Positions 34,652-45,415 of a stretch of DNA of 64,000 nt are shown piece by piece. The stretch is from Melampsora larici-populina 98AG31 (lineage: Eukaryota > Basidiomycota > Pucciniomycetes > Pucciniales > Melampsoraceae): the NCBI RefSeq assembly GCF_000204055.1, contig NW_006768817.1, forward strand, positions 294,997 through 358,996. The letters run 5' to 3'. A program made the position numbers and the translations under genes. Under the pieces are notes generated by a model. The model was not told the DNA's origin and did no database searches. It saw only the letters and a list, made by a program, of their open reading frames with translations. Each line of letters begins with the position of its first letter. Within the stretch, counting starts at the first letter, position 1.

Positions 34652-37241
34652 GAGCATCTCCATCTCCAATGCTCCCCAATCTGAATGACTTAACATTACA
34701 TTTATGTCAAAAACATAAGCTGTATTCAAGTTATTCAGAAAATTGTCCTCCAATGCCAATGGAAAGGTCCCACACCTGGCCCACGATGCAAACTTGTTTT
34801 TTGGGGATTGACCCACTCCCATGCTCAGGTCAGCAAATTTGCTGACCTGGCTGAATATTCTGAAAAGCAATCTCTCAACGGTTTTTGTCCGGACAATGAC
34901 TAATATTTAGGCATGTGTCCACTATTTACGTTTTATTATCTTGTGTGATCACCTATTTGATTGTTTTGAGCAAGGGTGGTGCTATTGACATTGTGGACAT
35001 TTGGACTGTCAGGGTGGCTACCTAAAAGGTCACTGATAAAGCCTAGTACTTACTCAGTATGTTCCTGACTACGTATTCCTCTGGGTACGTGGAATACACA
35101 AGATCATGGTTTTACCTAACACAATCAATAACAATAATATTAGTATACTGACGGGAGTATGCACTAATTAAGGTCCTAATTTAAAGGAGCCCACGGGCCT
35201 ACTGAGGGGACAGTAGAGGACTAGAGGATGGTCAATCCTTAGACCCAGGTATTTCTCTTAGAGCACCCACTATGGTGGGCGTGTTTTATCGTAAATTTTG
35301 CGGTCCCGACCGCAAAATTTAATCATGCGTGTAACAAATAAATTAGTAAACGCATAAAATCCACTATGAGCTGCTTTACGACCTGATTTACCAACGATAA
35401 ATCACTGTGAGTCAACCAAATCCACAGTGGTATGATCTTGAAATGAATCATCACATTCCTCATAATTTTTTCCCAAAGATCAATCATCTCAGAAGTCTTC
35501 AAATAACAATAGGAACAACAATAATAACACCAACTAGTCTTGACTTCTTGTTTGATAAACCTTGCATACCACCTCCGCTTCCTCACACTCAAATCTGAAT
35601 TGATCGAGACTTATCAAGACTGCACTCAACATGCTCGGAAACTATATAAGTTTTCAACTTTGAACTTTGAAGTTGAGGTGTCAAGGTTTGACCATTGAGA
35701 TTTGAAGTCTTGAATTGTGGAGTTTGGGATTTGAGGTTTTGGAAAAGGCAGTTGTTGACCGATTATTGTACGGTAAATCAAGTCGTAGGCTTGCCTAGAT
35801 CTGAGCACGCGGGGTGCAAGATTTAACGCAGCAGTACAGACTGCATGTCTAAAACAGGTCCGTAGTGGACCTGTCTGGATTTTAGCGTTACAGTAACACT
35901 AAATCACCTTGTTAACGCACCCATAGTGGGTGCTCTTAAAGCTTAGAGTTGCCTGTTATCCTAAGACAAACAGGGATCTTGTCCAACTTTACGTTGCGAG
36001 AACTGCAGGTATTGACCAAATAGGAACAGACTTACTCTAGATCAAGTAAGAAAGTATTTTGTAGTTGAAGAACGGGATCAAGATAGATTCAAGGCTTGGT
36101 TAAGGTTGTTTATCGAAGCTGGGTAGCTAACAGTTAACTACGGAGAATAAGGAAAAGTAAAGAATCAATAAGGATCTAAATATTCTCTAATCGGAACAGG
36201 AAGATAGTATTTACGTTTATTTTACAATTTCAAGACTTCAGAAGTTTTATAGCAAACTACTTTGGAAAGTGGAACAGATAAAGAGTTAGAGTCTAGTCTA
36301 AATGAAAGGTAGATTCTAATGATTTATGTGCCGGCTTGGAAAAGGGGGAACACTAACTTATTTCTATAAGTTGAAGGGGTAAAATTCAATGCCTCCCATT
36401 CTTGTTTGTTAGAATGAAGGCTTCTTATAGGGCTTCTTGGATTTCTTTTGACTAATGGTCAACCACTTGGAGCTCTTACTCCCAGCCTTTGTTGATAAGT
36501 CTTGTGATCTTAAGAATTTGGTTCCTAGCTATTTCCCATGATCCTTATGTAAATCTGAACTGTGTTCCTTGAGGAGGTATTTTCACTTCGTCTAACTGAT
36601 CCTCAATTCTCTAAGTTCTTCTTGGCAGAACTACTAGTTATCCCTTTTGAGTTATTATCTCCGTTCTGATGTTATTGTCTTAGTTCACTATAGTTTCTAG
36701 TTACTTATGCCATAGCTTCTCTTTCTTCTTATTCTTCTTTGGTTTGTCACCAGTCTTCTTATATCTATTGCTAGCTTAGTGAAATATATTTATGATCTTT
36801 AATACATCTTACTTCAACATTCCATTGTCATTATTTGTGTTGGTTTACGTAGACCTTTGAAACTGGGTCATTCAAGATGTCTTTTGTTTATATCTATATG
36901 TTTTTTATATTTCATGATTGAATCTTTGAAACTAGATCCTTAAGGTGTAGTCATAGAGAATTAGTTCTCTTAAATTAATTTATATACATTTAGTAAAATG
37001 GCATCTTTGTCTGTGAAGTTCTTTTGGTGCTTTCCTTTGCTAGGAAACACTTGAGGACTGACATGGACCTTTTGGGTTATTGTTGATGTGGGTTCAACCT
37101 CAAATTACCCTAATGGGGAATTGAGAAATAACTTCAGTTGTGCATTGCAGGGCACTGTTGCTGAATAAAGAATACAGCTGTCCAGCCAAGGAAAAAACTC
37201 ACCTGTACATGTTTTTGGATTCAGCAACGTTGGAGATGCTC
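34652..37241. mobile_element. Possible larger PIF/Harbinger-like element, 2590 bp (tentative)
   Basis: Starts GAGCATCTCCA and ends TGGAGATGCTC, an 11-bp perfect inverted repeat, with TAA on both sides (34649-34651 and 37242-37244). No transposase is recognisable inside. Another element (35261-35935) is nested within. Alternatively these are unrelated ends of two decayed MITEs: an inverted GTTGCTGAAT pair near 37155 and 37222 suggests that the right end could belong to a small element of about 100 bp. Confidence 0.35.
35261..35935. mobile_element. PIF/Harbinger-like MITE, 675 bp
   Basis: Begins GAGCACCCACTATGG and ends with the exact inverse (CCATAGTGGGTGCTC), flanked by TTA on both sides (35258-35260 and 35936-35938). 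The interior has short inverted words (TTGCGGTCCCGACCGCAA) but no reading frame. The terminal motif GAGCAYCC and the 3-bp TAA/TTA target link it to the element at 33469-33801. Confidence 0.88.
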
Positions 37242-37488
37242 TAACACCCATTGATGATCATCTATTTTTAGTTTTCAGTGTGCTTTTTGACAACACCTGA
37301 TATACTTTCCATGCTCTCTATAAACAATATCTGATGTAAGCAACCTGATTTCTTGATATTTCATTGCAATCATATAGCAATCTGCAAACCTATCCATTAG
37401 GTTATAATGTTGTTGAGGGAGGATTTGGCCTTGAAGACTCTGGATTGTGATTCCAGTGACCTCTGAAACAGGATGGACAATTAGGCCC

Positions 37489-37661
37489 AGGGTATACAAA
37501 TACCTTCTGAAAATTCCCAGAAGGTTTTTTACAGAACATCAGAACCCTTCTGGCATTTGGGATAACACAGTTTATAATCCAGTGCATTCAAATTTTCTGA
37601 ATGCCAGAATGCCAGAACATGTCAAAAAAGAAACTCCTGCCAGAAGATATTTGTATACCCT
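37489..37661. mobile_element. MITE-like inverted-repeat element, 173 bp
   Basis: Termini AGGGTATACAAATACCTTCTG and the inverse of AGGGTATACAAATATCTTCT match at 20 of 21 positions. The interior repeats CCAGAA and TTCTGG words, so most of the element can fold back. No target-site duplication identified. Confidence 0.75.
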
Positions 37662-38049
37662 AAATATCAGAAATGCAGCTTGATGTGACATGTAATTTGA
37701 TTGTGAGCAGCAGGTGAGTAGCTGATAAAGTTGTGAGGGAGATGGCACAGTGTTGGATCTGAGATGTATGTTGGGTACACAAGGTGTGTCAAGTGATTTG
37801 CTGGGTAGTTTTGTGTGTTTGGGGGAGTTGGCAGACCCTGTGCTCAGGACTTCTGTATGGACAATCCAACAAAAGTGATTGGCTTCATATTTGGACTATC
37901 ACTGAATGACTGATGATTATCTTTGAAAGCCCTCCAAATATTTACTCCACCCTTTATGATTGACCTTGATCTTGAAACACCGCATCAAATATAGCACATC
38001 AGAACACATCTTTGTTGTTGCAAACCAACAAAAATTGAATAGTGCAAAT
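37662..38049. other. Spacer, nothing recognised
   Basis: No gene or repeat that I can support. Confidence 0.5.
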
Positions 38050-38720
38050 ACTTGTCATGGACACCCCATCATTGTCCAACCATCATAATCATGGGATCAA
38101 ACCAAGGCTTATCACAGCTTTGAGTTTATATACAGACTTCACAGTATTGCAAAGTGTCTCCTCCAGTTAAAGAAGACTGGCAACAACTTCAGTGTATGGG
38201 AAAGACGTCTAAAAACTATGATAGGTTGTCTCACTGGGTCTTCTGATCAACTTCAATATAAGTTACACAAGCATCCTCCTAATTTCAACAAAGTGTTTTT
38301 CCAACTGGTCTTCTGGTTGATTGACAAAGACCTTTGACAGGACTTCAAACTTGATGGGTCTTCTGGAAATGCCTTTCAAGTCTTGACAGATGAATTCTGA
38401 TGAAATACTTTAGCTCAGCATCATGAGTTGTACCAAGTTTCCTAAAGAAACTTTAGACAACATTATGAACATGGTATACTACCAATTTTCTGGAGAGAAA
38501 GATTACATAAGATAACAAAAACAGGAACATACCTCACAGGCCCCATGATCAGGAGCATCAAGTATACATGGATCATGGTGGTCCACCAATTCTTAATACC
38601 TCTCAAAACTTGGTGGTGATCAATGGAACATCTCACAGGCTTTGTATTCCTAAGCTGTGGCAGGTCTGACATATCTTTTTGCATGACTTTGATTTCCAGC
38701 TTTGATCCAAATTCCATGGG
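38050..38720 (+). pseudogene. Third, decayed copy of Gag-like/F-box gene (exon 1 only)
   Basis: DNA from about 38050 to 38720 aligns with exon 1 of the gene at 17617: GTATTGCAAAGTGTCTCCTC, NNFSVWERRL, FQLVFWLID and the split F-box end (LCIPKLWQ) are all recognisable. It has in-frame stops (for example TGA after FWLIDKDL near 38336) and indels. Pieces of the following intron (TTTTTGCATGACTTTGATTT) are also retained, so it came from genomic DNA, not from an mRNA copy. I cannot recognise the LRR exon after 38720. Confidence 0.8.
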
Positions 38721-39638
38721 ACACTAGGACCACAAATGATGTGTAATCCAATCATGTTGCGCGTGGTTTACACTCTTGTGCCAACCTTTCTGCAAGATTC
38801 CCTCATTAAGTTTTCAATCATGAGCAAGCTGTTTCCCTTCATTGATGTTTATAATCTGGTGTACTGGACAATCACAAACTTTGTTTGGTTTTGATTTCAT
38901 ATTATCTACAGATTTTGAGGACATAAAAGACCTCAAGTGTACAACCATTACTCAGATATTCCATTTTTGCTGAGTCTTGAACTTCTAGGTTAGGTGCACA
39001 CTCCATGAAGGATTGTTGGAGAACCCCGGCTCAGAACAAGAAGGGTATCATGACTGACCTTTTGATCTCCAGAGGGGGCCGGCGAACGCGCATAGCAGCG
39101 CACGAGTATGTTCCTTGATCCTTCATGTCGAGCTCTATCACTCTTTTGTTGAAGGATCAGAGAGCCATTGGACTCAACAAAGTCAATCCCTCTCGCCTCA
39201 CCAGTAAGTGAGGGCCATATTCAAAGCGCTTTTAGATTCTATCCCAAACTAATTTCCTCTCTCATAAAATTGGAAGTTCTCTCAATCCAATCTAAAAGAA
39301 CTTGACCAAAACTTTATCCCAGTAGGATGCTACATTTGCCAGCTAAAAGGATCCATAAAGAAGAATATCTAAAGAAATTTCAAAATTCATAAAGTGAATC
39401 ACTTTGAGAGGTGATAAATTTCTAGGAGCAGCTTTTATGCTTGTCTACATCAGATAAAGACTACGTAACTTCACAATTCCTCAAAACCAATGGAAAAACT
39501 TTAAGAAATGAAGGATTCCAAATAGTTGTTACATACTTATGTACAACCACAACCACAAACAATGACCCCCCACCAATACCAAAACCAAAACCTTTTCAAA
39601 CCAATCTATAATTGATCAACCCAATGCGATATGAATCT
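38721..39638. other. Intergenic, partly GC-richer block
   Basis: 39000-39220 is GC-richer and less repetitive than its surroundings but has no frame or RNA that I recognise. The rest is the 3' side of the minus-strand phosphatase gene. Confidence 0.5.
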
Positions 39639-40970
39639 TTAAACCTGACCTACTTCCTGAACGTTCAAATCCCCTTTGACCACTCCTTCTACCACCTCTT
39701 TAACTTGTAAAAAACTATCAAATGTGAAATGTCGGATTTTTTCTTTTTGACAATGTTTAGCTAAATCATTTCCAGTGCCTTCTTTAACTTTTACAAATAA
39801 ACAATCAGCTGAACGTGCAGCCGATAAATCTGATACTCCATCACCACAAAAGAATAGAGTCGGTTTAGGTGAAAGTGATCGATATGGTTCTATACATTTA
39901 TCTTTATCATGTCCGAATCCACTATTAACAAAAAAACGGATATTAGTTTTTGAATTTTTATAAGGTAAGAAGAGAGAGAAAGAGTCAAGATTGTGACTTA
40001 CGATTCCGGATGACGGTACTTGATTGTCCATTCTCCCGGACCTGAACCTTTGCTAGTATCTACATCATTTGCAACAATTTCGATTTGAGCAGCTGCTTCT
40101 ACTCCTACCAAGTTTTCAAAAATCGCTCGAATAATCGGTACCATTCCACTAAATATTTTGGTGAAGTTTTTTTGTCCAACCGAAGATACGATCAGTAAGA
40201 ATTTGAATCACAAAGAAGAGAACTTGGATCGTTTACCTTGAAACGATTACTACTGGAACATCAGCCGACTTTGCCCAATCCAAGAATTCTTTGAAGCCAG
40301 GGTCAAGTTTAATATCTAATAATCAAGAAAATCCAATAAGTCAACAAACTAGTTCATTTTCAATCAAATTGAAGTTTTTATAAAAACCCTTACGTTTTTT
40401 AACAATTTCTCTACATTCATCAAACGAGTATTTTGAACTAACACTATCAATCATTTCTTTAAACATATCACTAAAAAGATAACCATCATCAATCACTCGA
40501 AAATATATATATCTTTGACCCAAATCCATCCATGATTTGATGTTCACATACCGAAAAGTGGCCTTTCCTTCAAGTACATCCAAGTTTCCTTGACGACGTT
40601 TTTCTCTTCCGAATCCAAGATTATCTGTCATATGATCATTACTATCCTATTAATCCAAAAAATGCATTCATAATCACCCAATTTATCAGTCATAAAGAAT
40701 CTAATTTTTTTATCAGATTTCAGTTAAACTGACCTCAGTAGTGATAGTACCTAATGAACAACCCAAGAAATATCACATCAATCCTTTTTCTTTTCAGTAC
40801 CCATTCAAAGAAAGACTTACCATCAAAATCACTAATTAAAAATATTTCAAAAGAAACAATACATTCGTAAGTAAATCATCTGATGATGAATGATTCTTTT
40901 AAAGTAGATAAATTACCTACGAAAAGACAATGAATTTAGCATTTGCATGAGTCAGAGTTGATTCTGCCAT
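39639..40970 (-). CDS. HAD-superfamily phosphatase, yeast YNL010W-type (252 aa)
   Basis: A HAD phosphatase similar to yeast YNL010W, a cytosolic small-molecule phosphatase. Eight exons read downward: 40970-40921, 40831-40821, 40750-40734, 40646-40552, 40470-40394, 40315-40237, 40148-40002 and 39921-39639. All introns are GT-AG, 70-89 nt, and phases agree over 759 nt. Exons 2 and 3 are microexons of 11 and 17 nt; together with the end of exon 1 they encode catalytic motif I (FSDFDGTITTED, Asp18 and Asp20). Later motifs are DNLGFGREKR, LDPGFKEFLDWA, motif II VVIVSSGMVPIIRAI, GFGHDKDKCI, and the metal-binding FFCGDGVSDLSAAR (about residues 183-196). Length is close to the yeast protein. Skipping either microexon would destroy the frame and active site. 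It starts head to head with the LRR gene at 41466. Confidence 0.92.
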
Positions 40971-41465
40971 TTTGTTTATTTGGTTGGTTGGTTTTTGTGC
41001 AACGGGTATTTTTGGAAATGATAGAGATTAAGGAAAAGACGAGTTTGTGGGGATTTGATGGATCAGTGTGGCAAAGGTGTTTGGTTATAAGGTCTTGGTT
41101 TATGAAACCCCGATGATGAACGGATCTCAAGATCGATGACTGATTACTCAATTCCGATGATCACCGAGATAGTTTCAAAACTTGAAGTCTTCATGAATCT
41201 GATTGATTGAATGATGTCATGACGTAGCGATGTCGTCATTGATAACGGATAAAGTAATTGAATCGATCGATGCTTTTGAAAAATACATTTTATTGAACTA
41301 CATGTTTCAAAACTACAGTGTGTCATTGAAATCATCTGTTCTGATTCTGAAACTCATTCTATCATTTCATCAACGAGTACCACCACCACCACCACCACCA
41401 CCACCACCACCAGAACAAATCAACAAATCAACAACAACATCAACCCATCAACCCATCAGACCATC
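40971..41465. promoter_or_regulatory. Divergent promoter region (495 bp)
   Basis: Separates the start codons of the HAD phosphatase (minus) and the LRR protein (plus), so it should carry both promoters and 5' leaders. Contains a long ACC microsatellite close to the LRR start. No further element is assigned. Confidence 0.6.
41379..41412. repeat. (ACC)n microsatellite
   Basis: 34 bp of uninterrupted ACC triplets, in the likely 5' leader of the gene that starts at 41466. A short open frame across it would encode polyproline, but it is not a credible gene. Confidence 0.95.
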
Positions 41466-43058
41466 ATGAGCTCAATGTTCTTACCATTCCTAAGATCACT
41501 TCTAATCACTCCTCAATCTTCAAATCCAGATCCAATCTTACATGTAGTACATCAAACCATCAGAGATCAAGATAGAGGAGGATTTACTACACCAGAAAGA
41601 CAACAAGATCATTTATCATATCATGATACAGGTTTAAGATCTATCAATGGAGCTAATATCTTATTAGATTCATTAGCCTTAAATCCATTTGCTCAGAAAC
41701 TGACTCTTAGTCATAATCATTTAGGTGATCTGGGTTTACAACATTTAGTGATCAGATCGAATTCGAATATTAAAGAACTCAATTTAGCTAGTAATCAAAT
41801 CACTGATATAGGGTTCAATACTTTAGTTAATCATTGGTTATCTTCTAATAATAATAATCAAAATCAAGATCAAACCAATTGTGATTGTGCAACTTCAATC
41901 TCTTTAAATGAACTTTATCTTTCAAACAATCAAATCAGTCTATCTCTACAACCTTCACCTTTACTTTATATAAACAACTTATCAGTTCTTTCATTAACTT
42001 CGAATCCCATTCATGGTCCTTCATTAGTCTCTTTATTCAGAAACCCATCCTTCTCACCCAAAGCTTTGAAAACCTTACATCTTTCAGCTTGTGCTTTAGA
42101 TTCGACCGTAGCTTTTGCTTTATCAGGTTGGTTAGAAGATTCCAATCGATCTGGAAGACTTGAATGGTTAGCCGTCAATGGGAATAATTGGGGTGTCATC
42201 GGATGTGAAAGAATTGTTTGGTCGCTTGCTAAACCTGGTGGAAACAAAAACTTATTAAGAGTTGAAATGTTGGCATGTAATTTACCTTCTAATCAATCGA
42301 TTGATCAATTTGGAACTCCGATAGATCGTCCAACTGAACAAGAAGAACTTGAAACATTAAAACAAATGGTCGAATTTGGAACTGATCTTGAAAGAGCTCA
42401 AGCAAGAACTGAAATCGATAATGACGGAGGTTGGAAACAACTCTTAGAACGATGTGAGCTACGTAATCAAGTCTTTAGATTAGCAGCACGTAGAGCAGCC
42501 TTAGGAGTGATCTCGACAGCTAGGATCGTCTTACTTTCAAAACCTTCAAGTCTCAAAACGTCATCCAAGAATCCCAATATCTTTCATTGGAATAAGTTAC
42601 CTGAAGAAATCCAATTTCAAATCTGGCGTTGGGTTGCATTACTTTCAGCTTTTCCAGGTTTAGAATCACATTCAATCAATTTTACAAACCAACCTAAACG
42701 AACCTCCTTCAAGAGTTTAAACCATCATCATCATAACGAAAATGATCCATTAGAAGATACCTTAAATCAAAGTTTAATCGGCATTCCTGATCCATTAACC
42801 ACCAAACAATTATTAAACGTTTTAAAATATTCGTCTAATAGGAAAACTTTATTTCAAGAAATCTCATGTCGAAAGAAATTAGAAGTAGAAGTGAAAAAGA
42901 AATCGTCTATTGGAACAGAAGGTAGAAATGGACTTAGTGTTTCGAGTCATCATAGACAACTGATCGAAACAAGAAGGTTTGAGGCTGAGAGTGATAAAAC
43001 TGGTCAAGAAATGGTTCTAAAGGCTTGTGATTGTCAACGATTTGAAGGTCGGATTTGA
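41466..43058 (+). CDS. Leucine-rich repeat (RNI-like) protein (530 aa)
   Basis: An intronless frame starting at ATG in the context ACCATCATGAGC. Residues about 70-290 form some seven leucine-rich repeats of the ribonuclease-inhibitor type (KLTLSHNHLGDLGLQHL, IKELNLASNQITDIGF, LNELYLSNNQI, LSVLSLTSNPI, LKTLHLSACAL, LEWLAVNGNNWGVIGCERI). The C-terminal half is charged and helical, and contains NKLPEEIQFQIWRWVALL, which looks like a short F-box-like or helical motif. It was probably built for protein-protein contact; the partner is unknown. It shares the LRR theme but no clear sequence relation with the genes at 15.4-19.4 kb. Codon use is ordinary and the frame is clean, so this is a good gene call. 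Confidence 0.87.
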   Translation: MSSMFLPFLRSLLITPQSSNPDPILHVVHQTIRDQDRGGFTTPERQQDHLSYHDTGLRSINGANILLDSLALNPFAQKLTLSHNHLGDLGLQHLVIRSNSNIKELNLASNQITDIGFNTLVNHWLSSNNNNQNQDQTNCDCATSISLNELYLSNNQISLSLQPSPLLYINNLSVLSLTSNPIHGPSLVSLFRNPSFSPKALKTLHLSACALDSTVAFALSGWLEDSNRSGRLEWLAVNGNNWGVIGCERIVWSLAKPGGNKNLLRVEMLACNLPSNQSIDQFGTPIDRPTEQEELETLKQMVEFGTDLERAQARTEIDNDGGWKQLLERCELRNQVFRLAARRAALGVISTARIVLLSKPSSLKTSSKNPNIFHWNKLPEEIQFQIWRWVALLSAFPGLESHSINFTNQPKRTSFKSLNHHHHNENDPLEDTLNQSLIGIPDPLTTKQLLNVLKYSSNRKTLFQEISCRKKLEVEVKKKSSIGTEGRNGLSVSSHHRQLIETRRFEAESDKTGQEMVLKACDCQRFEGRI

Positions 43059-44211
43059 TTGGGAGATCTAGTTTGAAGTCATATCGTTTTTTTTTCTAAT
43101 TAGCCTCTGTTCAGCTTGAGAGGTTCTTTGCAAGCAATTTCCTTTTGGTGGGTCTTTATGTTGTATTCATTAATGATTAGGTCGCGGGATTGGTTTGAAA
43201 CTTTCTTGAAACTCGTATGTAAGAAATCTTTTTCTTTTCTTCTTTTCCTTTTTTTCACATGCTTCACTCATCCTATCTAACATCTTAGAGTCTTCTTTCA
43301 ACTCTTTGGTTTTTGATGTGAGAAGATTGAACTGATATTGATCCTTTGTATCTTTTTTTCAGATTTTTAGATTTTTTTTCTCATCATCAATCATTTATCA
43401 GATTTTTCATTTTTTATTTTGGTTTCTTCTTTTTTTTATTTTGATTTTTTGTAAAGACATTGAAAGTCGATTGTAAGTTTTTTTTGATTAAAATCAATTG
43501 TAAAATGTTTCTCTTATTGTAAGATTTTAAAACAGTTGAGGTCTTTTTCTTTGGTTTTTCTTTATAGATTGAATGGTTTTTCTTTTTTACAAACAGATGT
43601 TGTAATTGATCAAATTTGACTTTCTTTTCTACATTTGCAATATTAGAGTATTCTTGCTAACAATTTACGCATCAATTGTATGTCTGGGAGGTGCAGGTAT
43701 CCTGCCGGCACCATGCCTCCTACCAATGATCCAGAATCACAAATACCAAAGTCAAAGTGATTGAAGGCCTTTGTCATTCGAATGATTCAAATGATCACAA
43801 TAAAGGTGTGATGTGTGAAGCAAGACTGGAAATTTCTCATGTTTTGTATTGAACAAGTGCTCAACGTATCCATTCCATTTAGTTTTGGCATCTTTCCACA
43901 TCTTACTTATCTCCCGATCTTCTCTTTGGATCTTGTATTCCTGTCTTCTGTCCGACCGCTTACGTCAGTCACCAACACGAGAAAATTTGGTCACCTGGGT
44001 CCTGCAATAACAATTCCGACGTATTACGTCACTGACATGTCACTCAGAAAGTCCAATGCCGACCTTTTCCGTCAGGCCTAAAATCTGACCAAAGATCGAC
44101 CTTCTTCCTTCCACACCTCGACCAGCGCTTCCCAGGGTCCTGTTTTGATCATATCAACCATCAACTTTTACGATTCAGTAGTTTTATATCGTTTATTCAG
44201 GTCACACAACT
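43059..44211. other. 3' and 5' flanks, no extra gene
   Basis: The first half is T-rich with long pyrimidine runs, as expected of a 3' flank. A plus-strand frame at 43815-44081 has no domain and lies in the likely promoter of the dehydrogenase gene. Confidence 0.55.
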
Positions 44212-45415
44212 ATGGCTAGTGCAAGCACTTCAAAAATCGAGGACAATAAATCTCCAACAGGTCCTAGGATCATCGTCACCGGTGCTGCAAACGGGATCGT
44301 AAGCCTAAACTGACTTACGATTCAATGAGACAAGCGGTTTTGTAAATCTGATAATAGCTAACTAATCCTTGTTCGCGTTTGATAGGGTGCACATTGTGCT
44401 TTACATTTTGCTAAAGTTCATGTAAGAGATCATCCGTTTATGATCTGCCCACGTTTGCTTCCCACTGAGCCAAAGGAGATTCAAGAGGAACATATTGAAA
44501 GTACTTCATAGCTGACTACCTTTGATTTTCTCTTTAGAATGCTCGTGTTGCATTACTAGATGATGATATATTATCTTTACGAGCTTTACGACATTTCTTA
44601 TCAATCAGTCATAGTTCATTATTCCAAACCCGAGGTGAACCAGAAGAAGATGTATTTGAATATTTAGAAGGAGATCAACTTTTATTCTTACCCACTGATT
44701 TTACATTAGAAGCTTCAGTGATCGCCTCAATTTCAGAAGTCACAAAGGTTTGGTTAGGTGTAGATGGATTGATTAATAATCCAGGTGGTGGTCCATTAGC
44801 TTCATTTAGTGCTAGACCGATCGAACATACTTCTTTAGATGATTTTAATCAAATCGTTCAATCTAATCTATCGTCTCATTGGATCATGGCCAAACATGTT
44901 GTAGAAGAACTTTCTAAAACCGGTGGTGCAATCGTTTCAATTGCTTCGACTAGAGGCTTACAGAGTGAACCGGGTTGTAGTGCTGCTTATGCTGCGGCTA
45001 AAGGTGGTGTGATCTCTCTGACTCATTCTCTTGCAAGTAATTTCGCAGAACGTCGGGTAAGAGTGAATTGTATTAGTACTGGTTGGATTGATGTAAGAGA
45101 CGCTATTATGAGTGATGTGATGACTTTTCCAGGGTATGTAGTCATTCCTTGGTGATCCTCTTGGTTTCTTATAAATATCTCAGAGAAACTGATTGGCTAC
45201 AATATCTTTTGAACCTTCAACTTTGATGCTACAGTACGCCAGTCGTACCACTCAGACCTACAGATCATGCACAACATTGGGCAGGAAGAGTAGGAAGAGG
45301 TGAAGATGTAGCTAAATTAGCTTGGTTCTTACTTGATTATACACAAAGTGGATTTATTGATGGAGAAAATTATGTACTGGATGGTGGAATGTCTAAAAAG
45401 ATGAAGTATTGTTAA
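44212..45415 (+). CDS. Short-chain dehydrogenase/reductase (299 aa)
   Basis: An NAD(P)-dependent oxidoreductase of the classical SDR type; substrate unknown. Four exons: 44212-44298, 44386-44421, 44538-45133 and 45235-45415. The introns are GT-AG (87, 116 and 101 nt) and the total is 900 nt. Motifs: the coenzyme-binding TGAANGIG, whose two halves are joined across intron 1, Ser in IVSIASTRGLQS, the catalytic pair in SAAYAAAKGGVISLTHSLA (YxxxK), and the RVNCISTGWI segment. The structural motif usually written NNAG is INNPGGGP here, an Ala-to-Pro change. About 40 residues (FLSISHSSLFQTRGEPEED and following) are inserted after the first beta-alpha unit. The C-terminal GENYVLDGGMSKKM is typical of the family. 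Confidence 0.9.

Noticed and set aside
35936..37140. Possible solo LTR of a retrotransposon
   Set aside because: Some words recur (CTTTGAAACTGGGTC and CTTTGAAACTAGATC near 36855 and 36928), but I could not find TG...CA ends, a target duplication or a second LTR.
38463..38717. 84-codon minus-strand frame
   Set aside because: Antisense to the F-box part of the pseudogene copy; an equivalent antisense frame appears over the paralogue at 17965-18210.
41230..41469. Polyproline-containing frame over the ACC repeat
   Set aside because: The polyproline comes from the microsatellite in the leader; the LRR gene starts in another frame at 41466.
42011..42247. 78-codon minus-strand frame
   Set aside because: Antisense to the LRR gene.
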